Shown: in pieces, positions 13,528 through 20,618 of the stretch
Layout of the letters: every line of letters starts with the position of its first letter
Numbering within the stretch: position 1 is the first letter of the stretch
Origin: Syntrophobacterales bacterium
GTDB taxonomy: Bacteria > Desulfobacterota > Syntrophorhabdia > Syntrophorhabdales > WCHB1-27
Direction of reading: 5' to 3'
NCBI GenBank assembly: GCA_017881765.1
Contig: JADGQN010000030.1
Span: 1-20,618 of the forward strand
DNA length: 20,618 nucleotides
Translations under genes and position numbers: made by a program
Notes under the pieces: generated by a model
The model's database searches: none
The model's input: only the letters and a program-made list of their open reading frames with translations
What the model was told of the DNA's origin: nothing

Positions 13528-14697
13528 TTACCTATCAAAAAAGACGTACGGGTTCGATCTCGGGTATTTGACCATCTGTGGCACCGGCTTCAGCCCCATC
13601 TCCCGAAGGAACGTCTTGAAACCAAGCCTTTCTATAAGCTCGGCAAGTCTCTCTCTCGTCCTGCCGTTCTCATCCCACCACTCCCATATCTTCCGCAGCA
13701 GGTCCTTCATCTCGTCGTAAGGCGGCTCGACCTTCATGAACGGCACAAGAACCCATGACAGGTACGCGCCCTTGATAATGGGCGCCTTGCCGCCCACCAG
13801 GATCGTGGCGCCCTTCTCGATACCCGGCCGCACGGCTTTGGGCATCACATTAATGCAGTGCATGCAGCGCACGCAGTCGTCAACCAGGAGCTTCAGTTCC
13901 TGGGTCTTTGCATCCCAGACAAGGGCCTCTGACGGGCACCTGCGAACAACGAGCTCCTGAATGTCAAGGCCTTTCTTGACATACTCCTGAACGGCTGCCT
14001 GGTCGATTCTCAAGGCGTCGCGCCACGTACCGATGATAGTGAAATCAGCCCGGGCTATTGCCGCAACGCAATCATTCGGGCAGCCCGAAGCCTTGATCTT
14101 AAACTTGTAAGGCCACCTCGGCCGGTGGATCTCGTCCTGGAACTCCATCGTCAGGTCATGGATCAAACCCAGGGTGTCGATGTTTGACCATTCACAGCGG
14201 GCCTGGCCGACACAGCCCGCGGGCGTGCGAAGCGCCGAACCTGAGCCTCCCAGGTCAAAGCCCGCCTCCGTGAGCGTATCGAAACAGGGCTGCAGGTTCT
14301 CCGTGGTTGTGCCGAGGAGAATGATGTCTCCTGTGGAGCCATGGAAGTTGGTCATGCCGCTCCCATATTTCTCCCAGATGTCACAGATCGTACGGAGCGA
14401 CTTTGTCGTGTAGAACCAGCCAGCAGGTTGATTGATCCGCATGGTATGAAATGATGCGGCATCAGGAAACTTTTCCGGCGAGTCGCAGTAGCGGCCGATA
14501 ACACCTGCACCATAACCGGTGACGCCCACTATACCGCCGTGCTTCCAATGGGTGACCCTGTCCTTATACGACTGTTCCTGGATGCCGAGCAGGTCCTTGG
14601 CAGCGGCGTTCTTCTTCGCCATGCGTTTGATCTCAGTCACATAACTTGGCCACGGGCCTTTCTCCAGTTCATCCAATAGAGGGGTTTCGTCCGCCAT
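13528..14697 (-). CDS. dsrA: DsrA, dissimilatory sulfite reductase alpha subunit
   Basis: Alpha subunit of the sulfite reductase that reduces sulfite with electrons delivered in the cytoplasm, working with DsrB and DsrC. It has 389 residues from the ATG at 14697, which follows GGAGG by five bases; an upstream in-frame TTG/ATG extension (to 14718) has no better site. Siroheme-[4Fe-4S] cysteines: C162-x5-C168 (GCVGQARCEW) and C206-x3-C210 (GCPNDC). The ferredoxin insertion has C254 and C275-C278-C281 (CVRCMHCINVMPKA). It is shorter than Desulfovibrio DsrA (about 437) because of terminal trimming; the core is complete. First gene of the dsr run, with its own likely promoter. Confidence 0.97.
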   Translation of the reverse strand: MADETPLLDELEKGPWPSYVTEIKRMAKKNAAAKDLLGIQEQSYKDRVTHWKHGGIVGVTGYGAGVIGRYCDSPEKFPDAASFHTMRINQPAGWFYTTKSLRTICDIWEKYGSGMTNFHGSTGDIILLGTTTENLQPCFDTLTEAGFDLGGSGSALRTPAGCVGQARCEWSNIDTLGLIHDLTMEFQDEIHRPRWPYKFKIKASGCPNDCVAAIARADFTIIGTWRDALRIDQAAVQEYVKKGLDIQELVVRRCPSEALVWDAKTQELKLLVDDCVRCMHCINVMPKAVRPGIEKGATILVGGKAPIIKGAYLSWVLVPFMKVEPPYDEMKDLLRKIWEWWDENGRTRERLAELIERLGFKTFLREMGLKPVPQMVKYPRSNPYVFFDR

Positions 14698-14761
14698 ACA
14701 GACCTCCTTGCGCAGCAACCTGTTATTTGTACGAGCGACCTTGACGAAAATATTTCATGTT

Positions 14762-14790
14762 ATCTTATCATAAGGCTGAATGGGCATCAA
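14762..14790 (-). promoter_or_regulatory. Likely promoter of the dsr operon
   Basis: On the minus strand TTGATG (-35 like) and TAAGAT (-10 like) are 17 bases apart. Transcription would start near 14755, leaving a leader of roughly 58 bases before dsrA. It lies between the repeat element after tctA and the dsrA ribosome site, and is the only reasonable sigma-70 pair I found there. Confidence 0.5.
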
Positions 14791-14844
14791 TAGATGGCTT
14801 GAGAGTTGACAGGAGATAGAGCAAGAGATTTCGAATACTAGTTA

Positions 14845-14972
14845 CACCGCTTTGCCTTCAAGCGCCTACCTTCGTTGCCCGTCAGCCTGTTCTTACTCGA
14901 CGTACCTGGAGGTACGCCTGCGTAGCCCAGGCCTCGGCGCGCCTCGGTATCCATCTTGAAGGCAAAGCCGTG
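14845..14972. repeat. Palindromic element with 18-bp inverted ends, abutting the tctA stop codon
   Basis: CACCGCTTTGCCTTCAAG (14845-14862) and CTTGAAGGCAAAGCCGTG (14955-14972) are inverted with one mismatch. An inner hairpin CGTACC-TGGA-GGTACG lies at 14901-14916, and TACCTTCGTTG at 14867-14877. Its right end touches the tctA stop (14973). It is related to the element in dsrN (10616-10776). It could also stop or stabilise the tct transcript, though no T-run is seen. Confidence 0.78.
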
Positions 14973-16484
14973 CTATTGGTCTTCGACGACCTCTCTATAT
15001 TTCGCCACCTTCCTCGCTATGAATGGCATGACCGACGTTATCAGGAGAAGGGCAGCCAAGCCGAGGGTTACCGCGGAGATTGGACGGGTAAAGAAGGCAA
15101 GGAAGCTCCCCTCCGACACGAGGAGCGCCTGTCTGAGATTGAGGTCGAGCATGGGACCCAGCACGAAGGCAAGGACCAGAGGAGCAGCCTCATACTCGAA
15201 CTTTCTGAACAGATACCCTAGGACACCGAAGACGATCATAACCATGACGTCAAACACGCTATTGTTCATGCTGTAAGCACCGACAAGACAGAAAAGGAGA
15301 ATGAGCGGATAGAGGAGCTTCGCCGGAATCTTGAGCACTTGAACCCACATGGGAATCAAAGGCAGGTTCAATACCAGGAGCATGACGTTCCCCAGGTACA
15401 TGCTGCTTACCACGCCCCAGAAGAGGTCAGGATGCTCTTTGAGAAGAAGCGGCCCAGGCGTCACGCCGTGGATGAGAAAGGCCCCGAACAGGACGGATAG
15501 GCTTACGTTTGGCGGAATCCCGAGAGTGAGTAGCGGAATGAAGGACGAAGACGCCGCCGAGTTGTTGGCTGACTCGGGAGCGGCAACGCCCTCGATCGCC
15601 CCCGTTCCGAATTTTTGAGGCTCTTTCGAGAGCCTCTTTTCAAGACCATACGACATGAACGATGCCAGAACCGGGCCACCGCCAGGCAGAATGCCCAGGA
15701 AGAAGCCTACAAGCGTGCCGCGCACCAAGGCCCACTTCGATTGAATCCAATCCAGTCTGGATGGGAAAAGATTCTTGAACTCTGTTTTGATGATCTCCTG
15801 AGTGACTGTCTGCTCAAGGTTAATGAGAACTTCGCCGATACCGAAGAGGCCCATGGCTACCGGGGCTATGCCGACGCCGTCGAACAGCTCCAGGATGCCA
15901 AAGGTCATGCGTGGGCTGGAAGTGATAGGGTCCAGCCCGATATTACTGAGCATCAATCCGAGACAGGCCATCATGACCGCCTTCAACATCGATCCGTGGG
16001 AGAGATAGGTCACAAAAGTGAGCCCGAGAATAATGAGGGCAAAATATTCGTGAGGCCCGAAATCCAGGGCAAACGCCGACAACGGTTTCGCAAAAAGCAT
16101 AAGGCCGATGATACCGACAGTCCCGGCGATGAAAGAGCCGAAGGCGGCCATGCCGAGCGCCGGTCCTGCCCTTCCTTTGAGCGCCATCTGGTAACCGTCC
16201 ATACAGGTCACGACTGAGGCTGCCTCACCGGGAATATTGACCAGAATGGAGGTGGTCGAGCCACCGTACATCGCCCCGTAGTAAAGACCGGCGAGCATGA
16301 TGATGGAGCCGGTCGCCGATATTTTGAAGGTGATGGGGAGGAGGATTGATATAGCCCCTACAGGGCCGATTCCGGGCAATACCCCGACGAGCGTGCCCAG
16401 TACTGATCCGACAAAACAGTAGAACAGGTTCTCAGGCTGCAGTGCCACCGAAAACCCGTAGAACAGGCTACTCAGCACATCCAC
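14973..16484 (-). CDS. tctA: TctA-family large membrane subunit of a TTT carboxylate importer
   Basis: Large (about 12-span) membrane subunit of a tripartite tricarboxylate-type secondary transporter, 503 residues. The two hallmark Gly/Pro repeats are present: GVLPGIGPVGAISILLP (34-50) and GILPGGGPVLASFMSYG (about 259-275), with the PESANNSAA segment (around 301-309) typical of TctA. It uses the ion gradient to import a carboxylate delivered by TctC. It starts with GTG at 16484, 27 bases after tctB, with a weak GGGGG ribosome site. The substrate cannot be read from the sequence; tctA is used in the family sense and does not imply citrate. Confidence 0.92.
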   Translation of the reverse strand: MDVLSSLFYGFSVALQPENLFYCFVGSVLGTLVGVLPGIGPVGAISILLPITFKISATGSIIMLAGLYYGAMYGGSTTSILVNIPGEAASVVTCMDGYQMALKGRAGPALGMAAFGSFIAGTVGIIGLMLFAKPLSAFALDFGPHEYFALIILGLTFVTYLSHGSMLKAVMMACLGLMLSNIGLDPITSSPRMTFGILELFDGVGIAPVAMGLFGIGEVLINLEQTVTQEIIKTEFKNLFPSRLDWIQSKWALVRGTLVGFFLGILPGGGPVLASFMSYGLEKRLSKEPQKFGTGAIEGVAAPESANNSAASSSFIPLLTLGIPPNVSLSVLFGAFLIHGVTPGPLLLKEHPDLFWGVVSSMYLGNVMLLVLNLPLIPMWVQVLKIPAKLLYPLILLFCLVGAYSMNNSVFDVMVMIVFGVLGYLFRKFEYEAAPLVLAFVLGPMLDLNLRQALLVSEGSFLAFFTRPISAVTLGLAALLLITSVMPFIARKVAKYREVVEDQ

Positions 16485-16511
16485 GGCTTACCCCCACAAA
16501 ACGGTTTTGAA

Positions 16512-16967
16512 TTACCACCTGAACGGCCCCCTCGGGAATTCGATCTGTAACGCATAATGGAAAATTATATAGGTTAGCGCTACCGTGACGAGGGCGCTCG
16601 CAATGACGACCCAAGCCTTCATTCTGCCGACGGCATAAAGGACAACCATGATAGCCGTTGTTGCTATGATGAAGCCCACTTTGACCAGGACCAGGCAATA
16701 GAGGACGAGGGCAATGACGGTTATAACAACGTTGCTCCAGGTTAACCCATGCCACAGCTCGGCAATGCCTTTTTGCCCGCCGCCGTGGAGAATTGCTTTG
16801 ATCACGAGAACTATAGAGAGTAGCCCGAAGAGGATACTCGAACAGAATAGCAAAAAACCGGCCCCCGGGGTGGAGAGCGTTCCCACGCCAAGTTCGAGGG
16901 CCTTCGTGAAAATGAAGATCGCAATTGCGAGCCAGAAAAGCCCGCTTACCAGGTCACGTTTGTTCAT
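16512..16967 (-). CDS. tctB: TctB-family small membrane subunit of a TTT importer
   Basis: Small membrane subunit of the TTT transporter, 151 residues with four hydrophobic spans (about 8-25, 38-60, 80-107 and 116-140). It opens MNKRDLVSGLFWLAIAIFIF, the usual TctB start. The protein is poorly conserved in general, so the call rests on size, spans and its position between tctC and tctA. The ATG at 16967 follows GGAG by nine bases. Confidence 0.9.
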   Translation of the reverse strand: MNKRDLVSGLFWLAIAIFIFTKALELGVGTLSTPGAGFLLFCSSILFGLLSIVLVIKAILHGGGQKGIAELWHGLTWSNVVITVIALVLYCLVLVKVGFIIATTAIMVVLYAVGRMKAWVVIASALVTVALTYIIFHYALQIEFPRGPFRW

Positions 16968-16986
16968 AATCTTTGCTCCGCCCGTC

Positions 16987-17098
16987 GAGTCTATCTAGTC
17001 TATCTAGTCGTGACTGCGTCTAACGACCTGCTGCCCGCGCGTCTGTCTCGTCGTGCGACCAGAAAGACTAAATGACCAGATAGACCAGAAAAACCAAA
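16987..17098. repeat. Intergenic repeat of the same word family (tctC-tctB gap)
   Basis: Starts with two tandem CTATCTAGT units. It ends with GACCAGAAAGACTAAATGACCAGATAGACCAG, shown here in words GACCAGA, GACTAAAT and GATAGACCAG. The left words are complementary to the right words, so a long imperfect hairpin is possible. This is the member farthest from the dsr genes, so the family is not dsr-specific. Confidence 0.7.
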
Positions 17099-17105
17099 GA
17101 AACTG

Positions 17106-18107
17106 TCAATTCGGTTGCGTGGCCGGCTCCTTGATGAGACCGGTTTCTTTTAATGTCCTCTCCAACCTCACCCACGAGTCCTTCAGGAAGTGGTCATAAT
17201 CCTTACTGTTGTAGTAGACCGGCAGCAGATCAAGCTTGTCCATGACTGTTTTGACCTCAGGGCTGTCCTTGGCCTTGGTAAAAGCGCTTTCAAGCTTCGT
17301 GACCACATCGGCAGGCAGTCCGGCCGGCCCGAAAACAGAGAAGACCGTTTCGTTCACGAAATCGTAGCCCAGTTCTTTCAGGGTCGGCACGTCAGGTTGT
17401 TTGGGATTTCGCTTTTCCTCGGTATAGGCAAGAATGCGCACCTGGCCGGCTCTGGCATAGGGAACGTGTTCAGGTCCGGAGGAGCAGACATCCACGTGCC
17501 CTCCCAGGAGCGCAGTCATGGCATCGGCAGTTCCCTTGTATGGCACATGTATCCATTTGATCTTTTCCTGGTGCTCCAGGTAGGCCATGGCGTGGTGCTG
17601 GGCTGAGCCCACGCCGGTGGAGCTGTATTTTACCTTGTTGGGGTTCTTTTTGGCATAGTCCAGCAGTTCCTTCAGTGTTTTCCACGGAGCATCCGATTTG
17701 ACGACAATGGCGTTCTGCGGGGTGGCATAACCTATTATGGGCGTGAAACTTTTCAAAGGTTTGTAGGTCACTTTCTGCATCTGAGGGGCACGGACTATCC
17801 CGGTGCTTGTACCTGCACAGAGCGTGTATCCGTCCGGCTTCGCGTTTGCTACGAGCGCCAGCGCGACCGTCCCGGCTGCTCCTCCCTTATTGTCTACGAT
17901 GATGGGCTTGCCGAGATACCTTTCGGCTGCTGCCGCCATGGCCCTGGAGGCCATATCCATGGAGCCGCCCGGGGCAAAAGCCACGTCCATCGTTATCGGC
18001 CTTTCGGGATACTCCGCTCTTGCGTTCAGGGGAAAGAGGCACGCGAGCGTAAGAGCAAAGATTGCCGCCGCTTTGAAAAATCGTTCTGATTTTCGACCTG
18101 TCTTCAC
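17106..18107 (-). CDS. tctC: TctC/Bug-family periplasmic substrate-binding protein
   Basis: Extracytoplasmic solute receptor of the TTT system, 333 residues from the GTG at 18107. N-terminal Sec signal: basic MKTGRKSERFFK, hydrophobic core, then a likely cleavage after LNARA. The mature part begins EYPERPITMDVAFAPGGSMD, the Bug-family ligand-loop start, and includes YSSTGVGSAQHHA and HVPYKGTADAMTALLGGHVD, both typical. An earlier ATG at 18155 is rejected because a TTGACA promoter overlaps it, GAGGAG lies just before 18107, and the extra residues spoil the signal peptide. Ligand probably an organic acid. Confidence 0.93.
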   Translation of the reverse strand: MKTGRKSERFFKAAAIFALTLACLFPLNARAEYPERPITMDVAFAPGGSMDMASRAMAAAAERYLGKPIIVDNKGGAAGTVALALVANAKPDGYTLCAGTSTGIVRAPQMQKVTYKPLKSFTPIIGYATPQNAIVVKSDAPWKTLKELLDYAKKNPNKVKYSSTGVGSAQHHAMAYLEHQEKIKWIHVPYKGTADAMTALLGGHVDVCSSGPEHVPYARAGQVRILAYTEEKRNPKQPDVPTLKELGYDFVNETVFSVFGPAGLPADVVTKLESAFTKAKDSPEVKTVMDKLDLLPVYYNSKDYDHFLKDSWVRLERTLKETGLIKEPATQPN

Positions 18108-18146
18108 AGTGCTCCTCGAGTTGGTATTTTCTCTGTTTCCATGCTT

Positions 18147-18174
18147 ATTTAACACGGGGCCGGGTGATTGTCAA
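18147..18174 (-). promoter_or_regulatory. Likely tctCBA promoter
   Basis: A perfect TTGACA (18169-18174, minus strand) and TTAAAT (18147-18152) are 16 bases apart, just upstream of tctC. The start site would be near 18140, downstream of the rejected longer tctC start at 18155. Confidence 0.6.
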
Positions 18175-18187
18175 ACGCGTTTTTGAC
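18170..18187. promoter_or_regulatory. Candidate operator overlapping the tctC -35 box
   Basis: GTCAAA-N6-TTTGAC, with the perfect inner palindrome AAACGCGTTT. It overlaps the TTGACA box, so a bound repressor would block tctCBA. The adjacent TetR protein is a candidate, but the sequence differs from the dyad in front of tetR, so the regulator is not settled. Confidence 0.45.
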
Positions 18188-18199
18188 CGCTATTGAGGT

Positions 18200-18793
18200 T
18201 TAGAGGCTGAGCGCGTGAGCGGCAAAAGTCACGGCCGATTCCGCGATCTTGTCGATCTGCTCTTTGCGTTTAAAGTCAAACCAAAACGTAATCCATGTCA
18301 TCATCCCTATCAAGAATAGCGCTGCCCATGACGGCTTCAAGATGGGATCGACCTTGCCGGCCGCCTGCAAACCTGCAATGGTGTCCCGAAGAAGGATGTA
18401 ATGATTTTTCCACTCTTTCTTGACCTGAATAAAATATTTGTCTTTGAAGCCCAGAGTTTCGTGTATCAGGAACCTGAGTTCCGGGTGTGCGCAGATCATC
18501 TTCGTGTAAGTCCTGATCATGTAATGTAATCGTTGCTCCAGGTCCTCGATTGCGCGAGCCCTTTCGAGATAGGGTCTCAAGTCCCGGTTTAAGTGTCCTT
18601 GATGCAACGAAAAGAGAAGGTTTCGCTTACTGCCAAAATAGTAGTAGAGTGTGGGCTTCGCGAGCTTCGCAGCCGAGCAGATGTCACTGGTAGATGTGGC
18701 ATTGTAGCCTTTTTTCAGGAAAAGCTGCAGCACGGTTCGTAAAATCTCTTCTTTTTTTTGGCCCGAGTCCTTTCTCGTTCTTTTTCCTTTCAT
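18200..18793 (-). CDS. TetR-family transcriptional regulator
   Basis: One-component repressor of 197 residues. The N-terminal helix-turn-helix follows the TetR pattern: KKEEILRTVLQLFLKKGYNATSTSD with recognition helix KLAKPTLYYYFGSKRNLLF. The C-terminal ligand-binding half is divergent and ends LALHALSL-like (AAHALSL). The ATG at 18793 is chosen because AAAAGGAG stands in front of it; a longer frame to 18820 runs over that site. It lies just upstream of tctCBA on the same strand and opposite the acyl-CoA ligase, so it probably controls one or both in response to an acyl-CoA or carboxylate. It has its own promoter with an overlapping dyad, which suggests autoregulation. Confidence 0.92.
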   Translation of the reverse strand: MKGKRTRKDSGQKKEEILRTVLQLFLKKGYNATSTSDICSAAKLAKPTLYYYFGSKRNLLFSLHQGHLNRDLRPYLERARAIEDLEQRLHYMIRTYTKMICAHPELRFLIHETLGFKDKYFIQVKKEWKNHYILLRDTIAGLQAAGKVDPILKPSWAALFLIGMMTWITFWFDFKRKEQIDKIAESAVTFAAHALSL

Positions 18794-18850
18794 GCCCACA
18801 TCTCCTTTTGCCCGTGGCAAAACGCACCGAACCCTTTGTACCCGATATAA

Positions 18851-18874
18851 ATTATACCGACGGTTAAGTATAAT
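18851..18874. promoter_or_regulatory. Perfect dyad, likely TetR operator
   Basis: ATTATAC-N10-GTATAAT, arms identical in inverse. It covers the -10 and start region of the tetR promoter (minus strand) and also contains a TATAAT on the plus strand toward the acyl-CoA ligase. Size and position fit a TetR-family autoregulatory site. Confidence 0.55.
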
Positions 18875-18896
18875 GAAGAGAATTCTGCCTTGTCAA
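18867..18896 (-). promoter_or_regulatory. Likely tetR promoter
   Basis: TTGACA (18891-18896, minus strand) and TATACT (18867-18872) are 18 bases apart. This is the best sigma-70 match in the window, and it gives a start near 18860, about 65 bases before the tetR ATG. Confidence 0.65.
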
Positions 18897-19062
18897 CGTT
18901 TAGCGTATGGTGGAGAGTGAATAACAGACAGTGTATAGTGTTTAGCGTATAGTCTCCAAAGCGCGGGTCCGGCGGCACCAAGGACTCTGGCCAGCAGAGA
19001 CCGCGAGACGAACCGGTTAACTCAATGGAGCAAGTAAACCGGAGAAACCGGAGAAACGGAGG
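18897..19062. repeat. Low-complexity divergent intergenic region
   Basis: Contains GTTTAGCGTATGG and GTTTAGCGTATAGT (18898 and 18939) and, before the acyl-CoA ligase, three near-identical AAACCGGAG units (19036-19062), the last of which makes its GGAGG ribosome site. Weak plus-strand promoter candidates (TGGAGA-17-TATAGT at 18911-18939) lie inside the first repeat. I see no gene here. Confidence 0.55.
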
Positions 19063-19071
19063 AAATATACA

Positions 19072-20618
19072 ATGGCTGAAGAATTGTTGCTGAAAGAGCT
19101 GTGCCGGTATCGGATCGGAACATGGGCGGACATCATGTACCGGAATGCCTTGCTGTACGCGGACGATGAAGTCTTTATATATGGGAAAGGGAGGGTGACT
19201 TTCGCGCAGTACAATGTGCGGGTTAACGGTCTGATTCACGCGCTCAATAGCCTGGGAGTTCGTAAGGGCGACGGCATCGGTATCTTTTCATGGAACTGCC
19301 TGGAATACCCGGACGTGTACGGGGCGGCCATGAAGGGCGGTTTCATCATATCACCGTTCAACCCCCGGTTACTGGCGAGCGAGATAGAATATCTTGTCAA
19401 CTATTCGGAAGTCACTACGCTCTTTGTTGGTCCGGAGTTGGTAGAGACCATTTCTTCGCTTAGGGACCGTTTTCCCCGCGTGAAACATTACGTGGCTCTC
19501 GAGAGCCCGGCCGCCGGCATGCTCTACTACAACGATCTTCTCGCCAAGAGTTCGAAAGAGGAACCGGACGTCGAGATCAAGGAAGACGACCCTTTCCTGA
19601 TCTTTTATACCAGCGGGACAACGGGCGTACCGCGGGGTGCTTTGTACACCCATAACCGCATCATCGATAACGCCCTCGTCAAGGTCAGCCAGTTAGGAGC
19701 GGAAGCCGGAGACCGGCATATCATGGTGCTTCCTCTTTTTCATATCGGCGGCCACAGCCACTTCTGGGCTTTCTATTACGCGGGCGGAAGCAATGTGATC
19801 ATGGCACAGCGATCTTTCGACCCCCCGGCCACTCTGCGGGCCATTCAGGAGGAAAAGGCAACGGACATTCACATCGTGCCGACCCAGCTCGTTGCCATGC
19901 TCGCCGTACCCGATGTTGAAAAATATGACCTCAGCAGTCTGAAGCGCATATGGTATGCTGCCTCGCCCATGCCGGTAGAGCTCCTCAGAAAGGGCATGAA
20001 AAAATTCGGGTCCATCTTCATGCAGGGCTACGGGCAGTCGGAGTCGGGGCCCGACATCACCTTCTTTACCAAGAAGGCCCATAACGTGCTCGACAAATCT
20101 CCGAAGGAGCAGGAGATCCTGGCTTCCTGCGGCCAGCCCTGCCTCAACGTACACGTGAGGATAGTAGACGAGAATGACAAAGACGTGCCTCCTGAAACGG
20201 CCGGGGAGATTGTTGTGCAGAGCAAGAAGGTGATGCGCGAGTACTGGCGTAAACCGGAGGAGACGAAGGAAGCTATGGCGGGCGGGTGGCTCCATACGGG
20301 CGACATGGGCTATTATGACCGCAAGGGCTACATTTACATCGTCGACAGGAAGAAGGATATGATCGTGACGGGTGGAGAGAATGTCTATCCGCGAGAAGTT
20401 GAGGAGGTTCTTTACCGATTCCCGGCAGTCCAGGAAGCGGCAGTTATTGGTGTTCCCGACGACGTGTGGGTGGAGCGGGTGCACGCGGTCATTATCTTGA
20501 AAGAGGGGCAGCAGGCCACCGCGGAAGAAATCATGGGTTTCTGCAAGCAGAACCTGGCGCGCTATAAAGCGCCGAAGTCTGTGGAATTCGTTCCGGCGCT
20601 GCCTAAGAACCCCCAGGG
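19072..20618 (+). CDS. AMP-forming acyl-CoA synthetase (ANL superfamily), 3' end cut by window edge
   Basis: Activates a carboxylic acid to its CoA thioester via an acyl-adenylate. 515 codons are visible. Core motifs are complete and in order: the P-loop-like FYTSGTTGVPRGA (about 181-193), QGYGQSESGPD (about 319-329), HTGDMGYYDRKGY (about 406-418) and VDRKKDMIVTGGENVYPREVEEV (about 424-446). The frame runs off the window at LPKNPQ, where the catalytic C-terminal lysine (usually PKNPxGK) is expected, so only about 10-30 residues are missing. The start has GGAGG nine bases upstream. Overall it resembles long/medium-chain or aryl-acid CoA ligases; the acid cannot be named. It is divergent from tetR-tctCBA, suggesting that an imported acid is the substrate. 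Confidence 0.93.
   Translation, partial: MAEELLLKELCRYRIGTWADIMYRNALLYADDEVFIYGKGRVTFAQYNVRVNGLIHALNSLGVRKGDGIGIFSWNCLEYPDVYGAAMKGGFIISPFNPRLLASEIEYLVNYSEVTTLFVGPELVETISSLRDRFPRVKHYVALESPAAGMLYYNDLLAKSSKEEPDVEIKEDDPFLIFYTSGTTGVPRGALYTHNRIIDNALVKVSQLGAEAGDRHIMVLPLFHIGGHSHFWAFYYAGGSNVIMAQRSFDPPATLRAIQEEKATDIHIVPTQLVAMLAVPDVEKYDLSSLKRIWYAASPMPVELLRKGMKKFGSIFMQGYGQSESGPDITFFTKKAHNVLDKSPKEQEILASCGQPCLNVHVRIVDENDKDVPPETAGEIVVQSKKVMREYWRKPEETKEAMAGGWLHTGDMGYYDRKGYIYIVDRKKDMIVTGGENVYPREVEEVLYRFPAVQEAAVIGVPDDVWVERVHAVIILKEGQQATAEEIMGFCKQNLARYKAPKSVEFVPALPKNPQ

Noticed and set aside
15615..16217. A 200-codon plus-strand frame
   Set aside because: It is antisense to tctA; highly charged composition typical of the complement of a membrane-protein gene.
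19693..20484. A 263-codon minus-strand frame
   Set aside because: It is antisense to the acyl-CoA ligase, whose adenylation motifs are complete and in order.

Overview
The window is a dissimilatory sulfite reductase (dsr) locus of an anaerobic, probably sulfite- or sulfate-reducing member of the Desulfobacterota (the former Deltaproteobacteria). The basis is gene content: dsrA-dsrB-dsrD, dsrN, dsrC and dsrMKJOP lie on one strand. DsrD is a mark of reductive rather than oxidative Dsr systems, and no dsrEFH or dsrL is visible. No sat, apr or qmo genes fall inside the window, so sulfate versus sulfite use cannot be decided. I cannot name the genus.

Layout, following transcription from right to left on the minus strand. 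Region 1 (18.8-15.0 kb): a TetR regulator followed by tctC-tctB-tctA, a tripartite tricarboxylate-type (TTT) carboxylate importer. An AMP-forming acyl-CoA ligase diverges from it on the plus strand (19072 to the window end, truncated). Region 2 (14.7-9.7 kb): dsrA, dsrB, dsrD, dsrN (long, carrying a repeat-derived insertion), a 58-residue YHS-domain protein and dsrC. Region 3 (9.7-5.2 kb): a second DsrM/DsrK-like pair, a sulfide:quinone-oxidoreductase-like flavoprotein and an RsbRD-N-domain protein. Region 4 (5.1 kb to position 1): the canonical transmembrane complex dsrM-dsrK-dsrJ-dsrO-dsrP, with dsrP cut by the window edge. From dsrA to dsrP the genes are co-oriented with short gaps and could be one transcript of about 14.7 kb.

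How it fits together (known biology plus inference): DsrAB reduces sulfite and loads the sulfur onto the two C-terminal cysteines of DsrC as a trisulfide. DsrMKJOP reduces that trisulfide with electrons from the quinone pool or periplasm. DsrN amidates the siroheme. The extra DsrMK-like pair and SQR-like flavoprotein beside dsrC suggest a second membrane route for thiol/disulfide or sulfide electrons. The TTT importer and acyl-CoA ligase would feed organic acids into catabolism.

The gaps between genes are unusual. Nearly all are filled with short-word tandem and inverted repeats, some running into gene ends. A longer palindromic element sits in frame inside dsrN, with a relative directly after the tctA stop codon. 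dsrJ carries an in-frame TGA inside its membrane anchor, followed by a small hairpin resembling a bacterial SECIS. No gene-free stretch exceeds 300 bases; the longest are 18794-19071 and 14698-14972, and both are described. I saw no rRNA, tRNA, CRISPR array or transposase gene.
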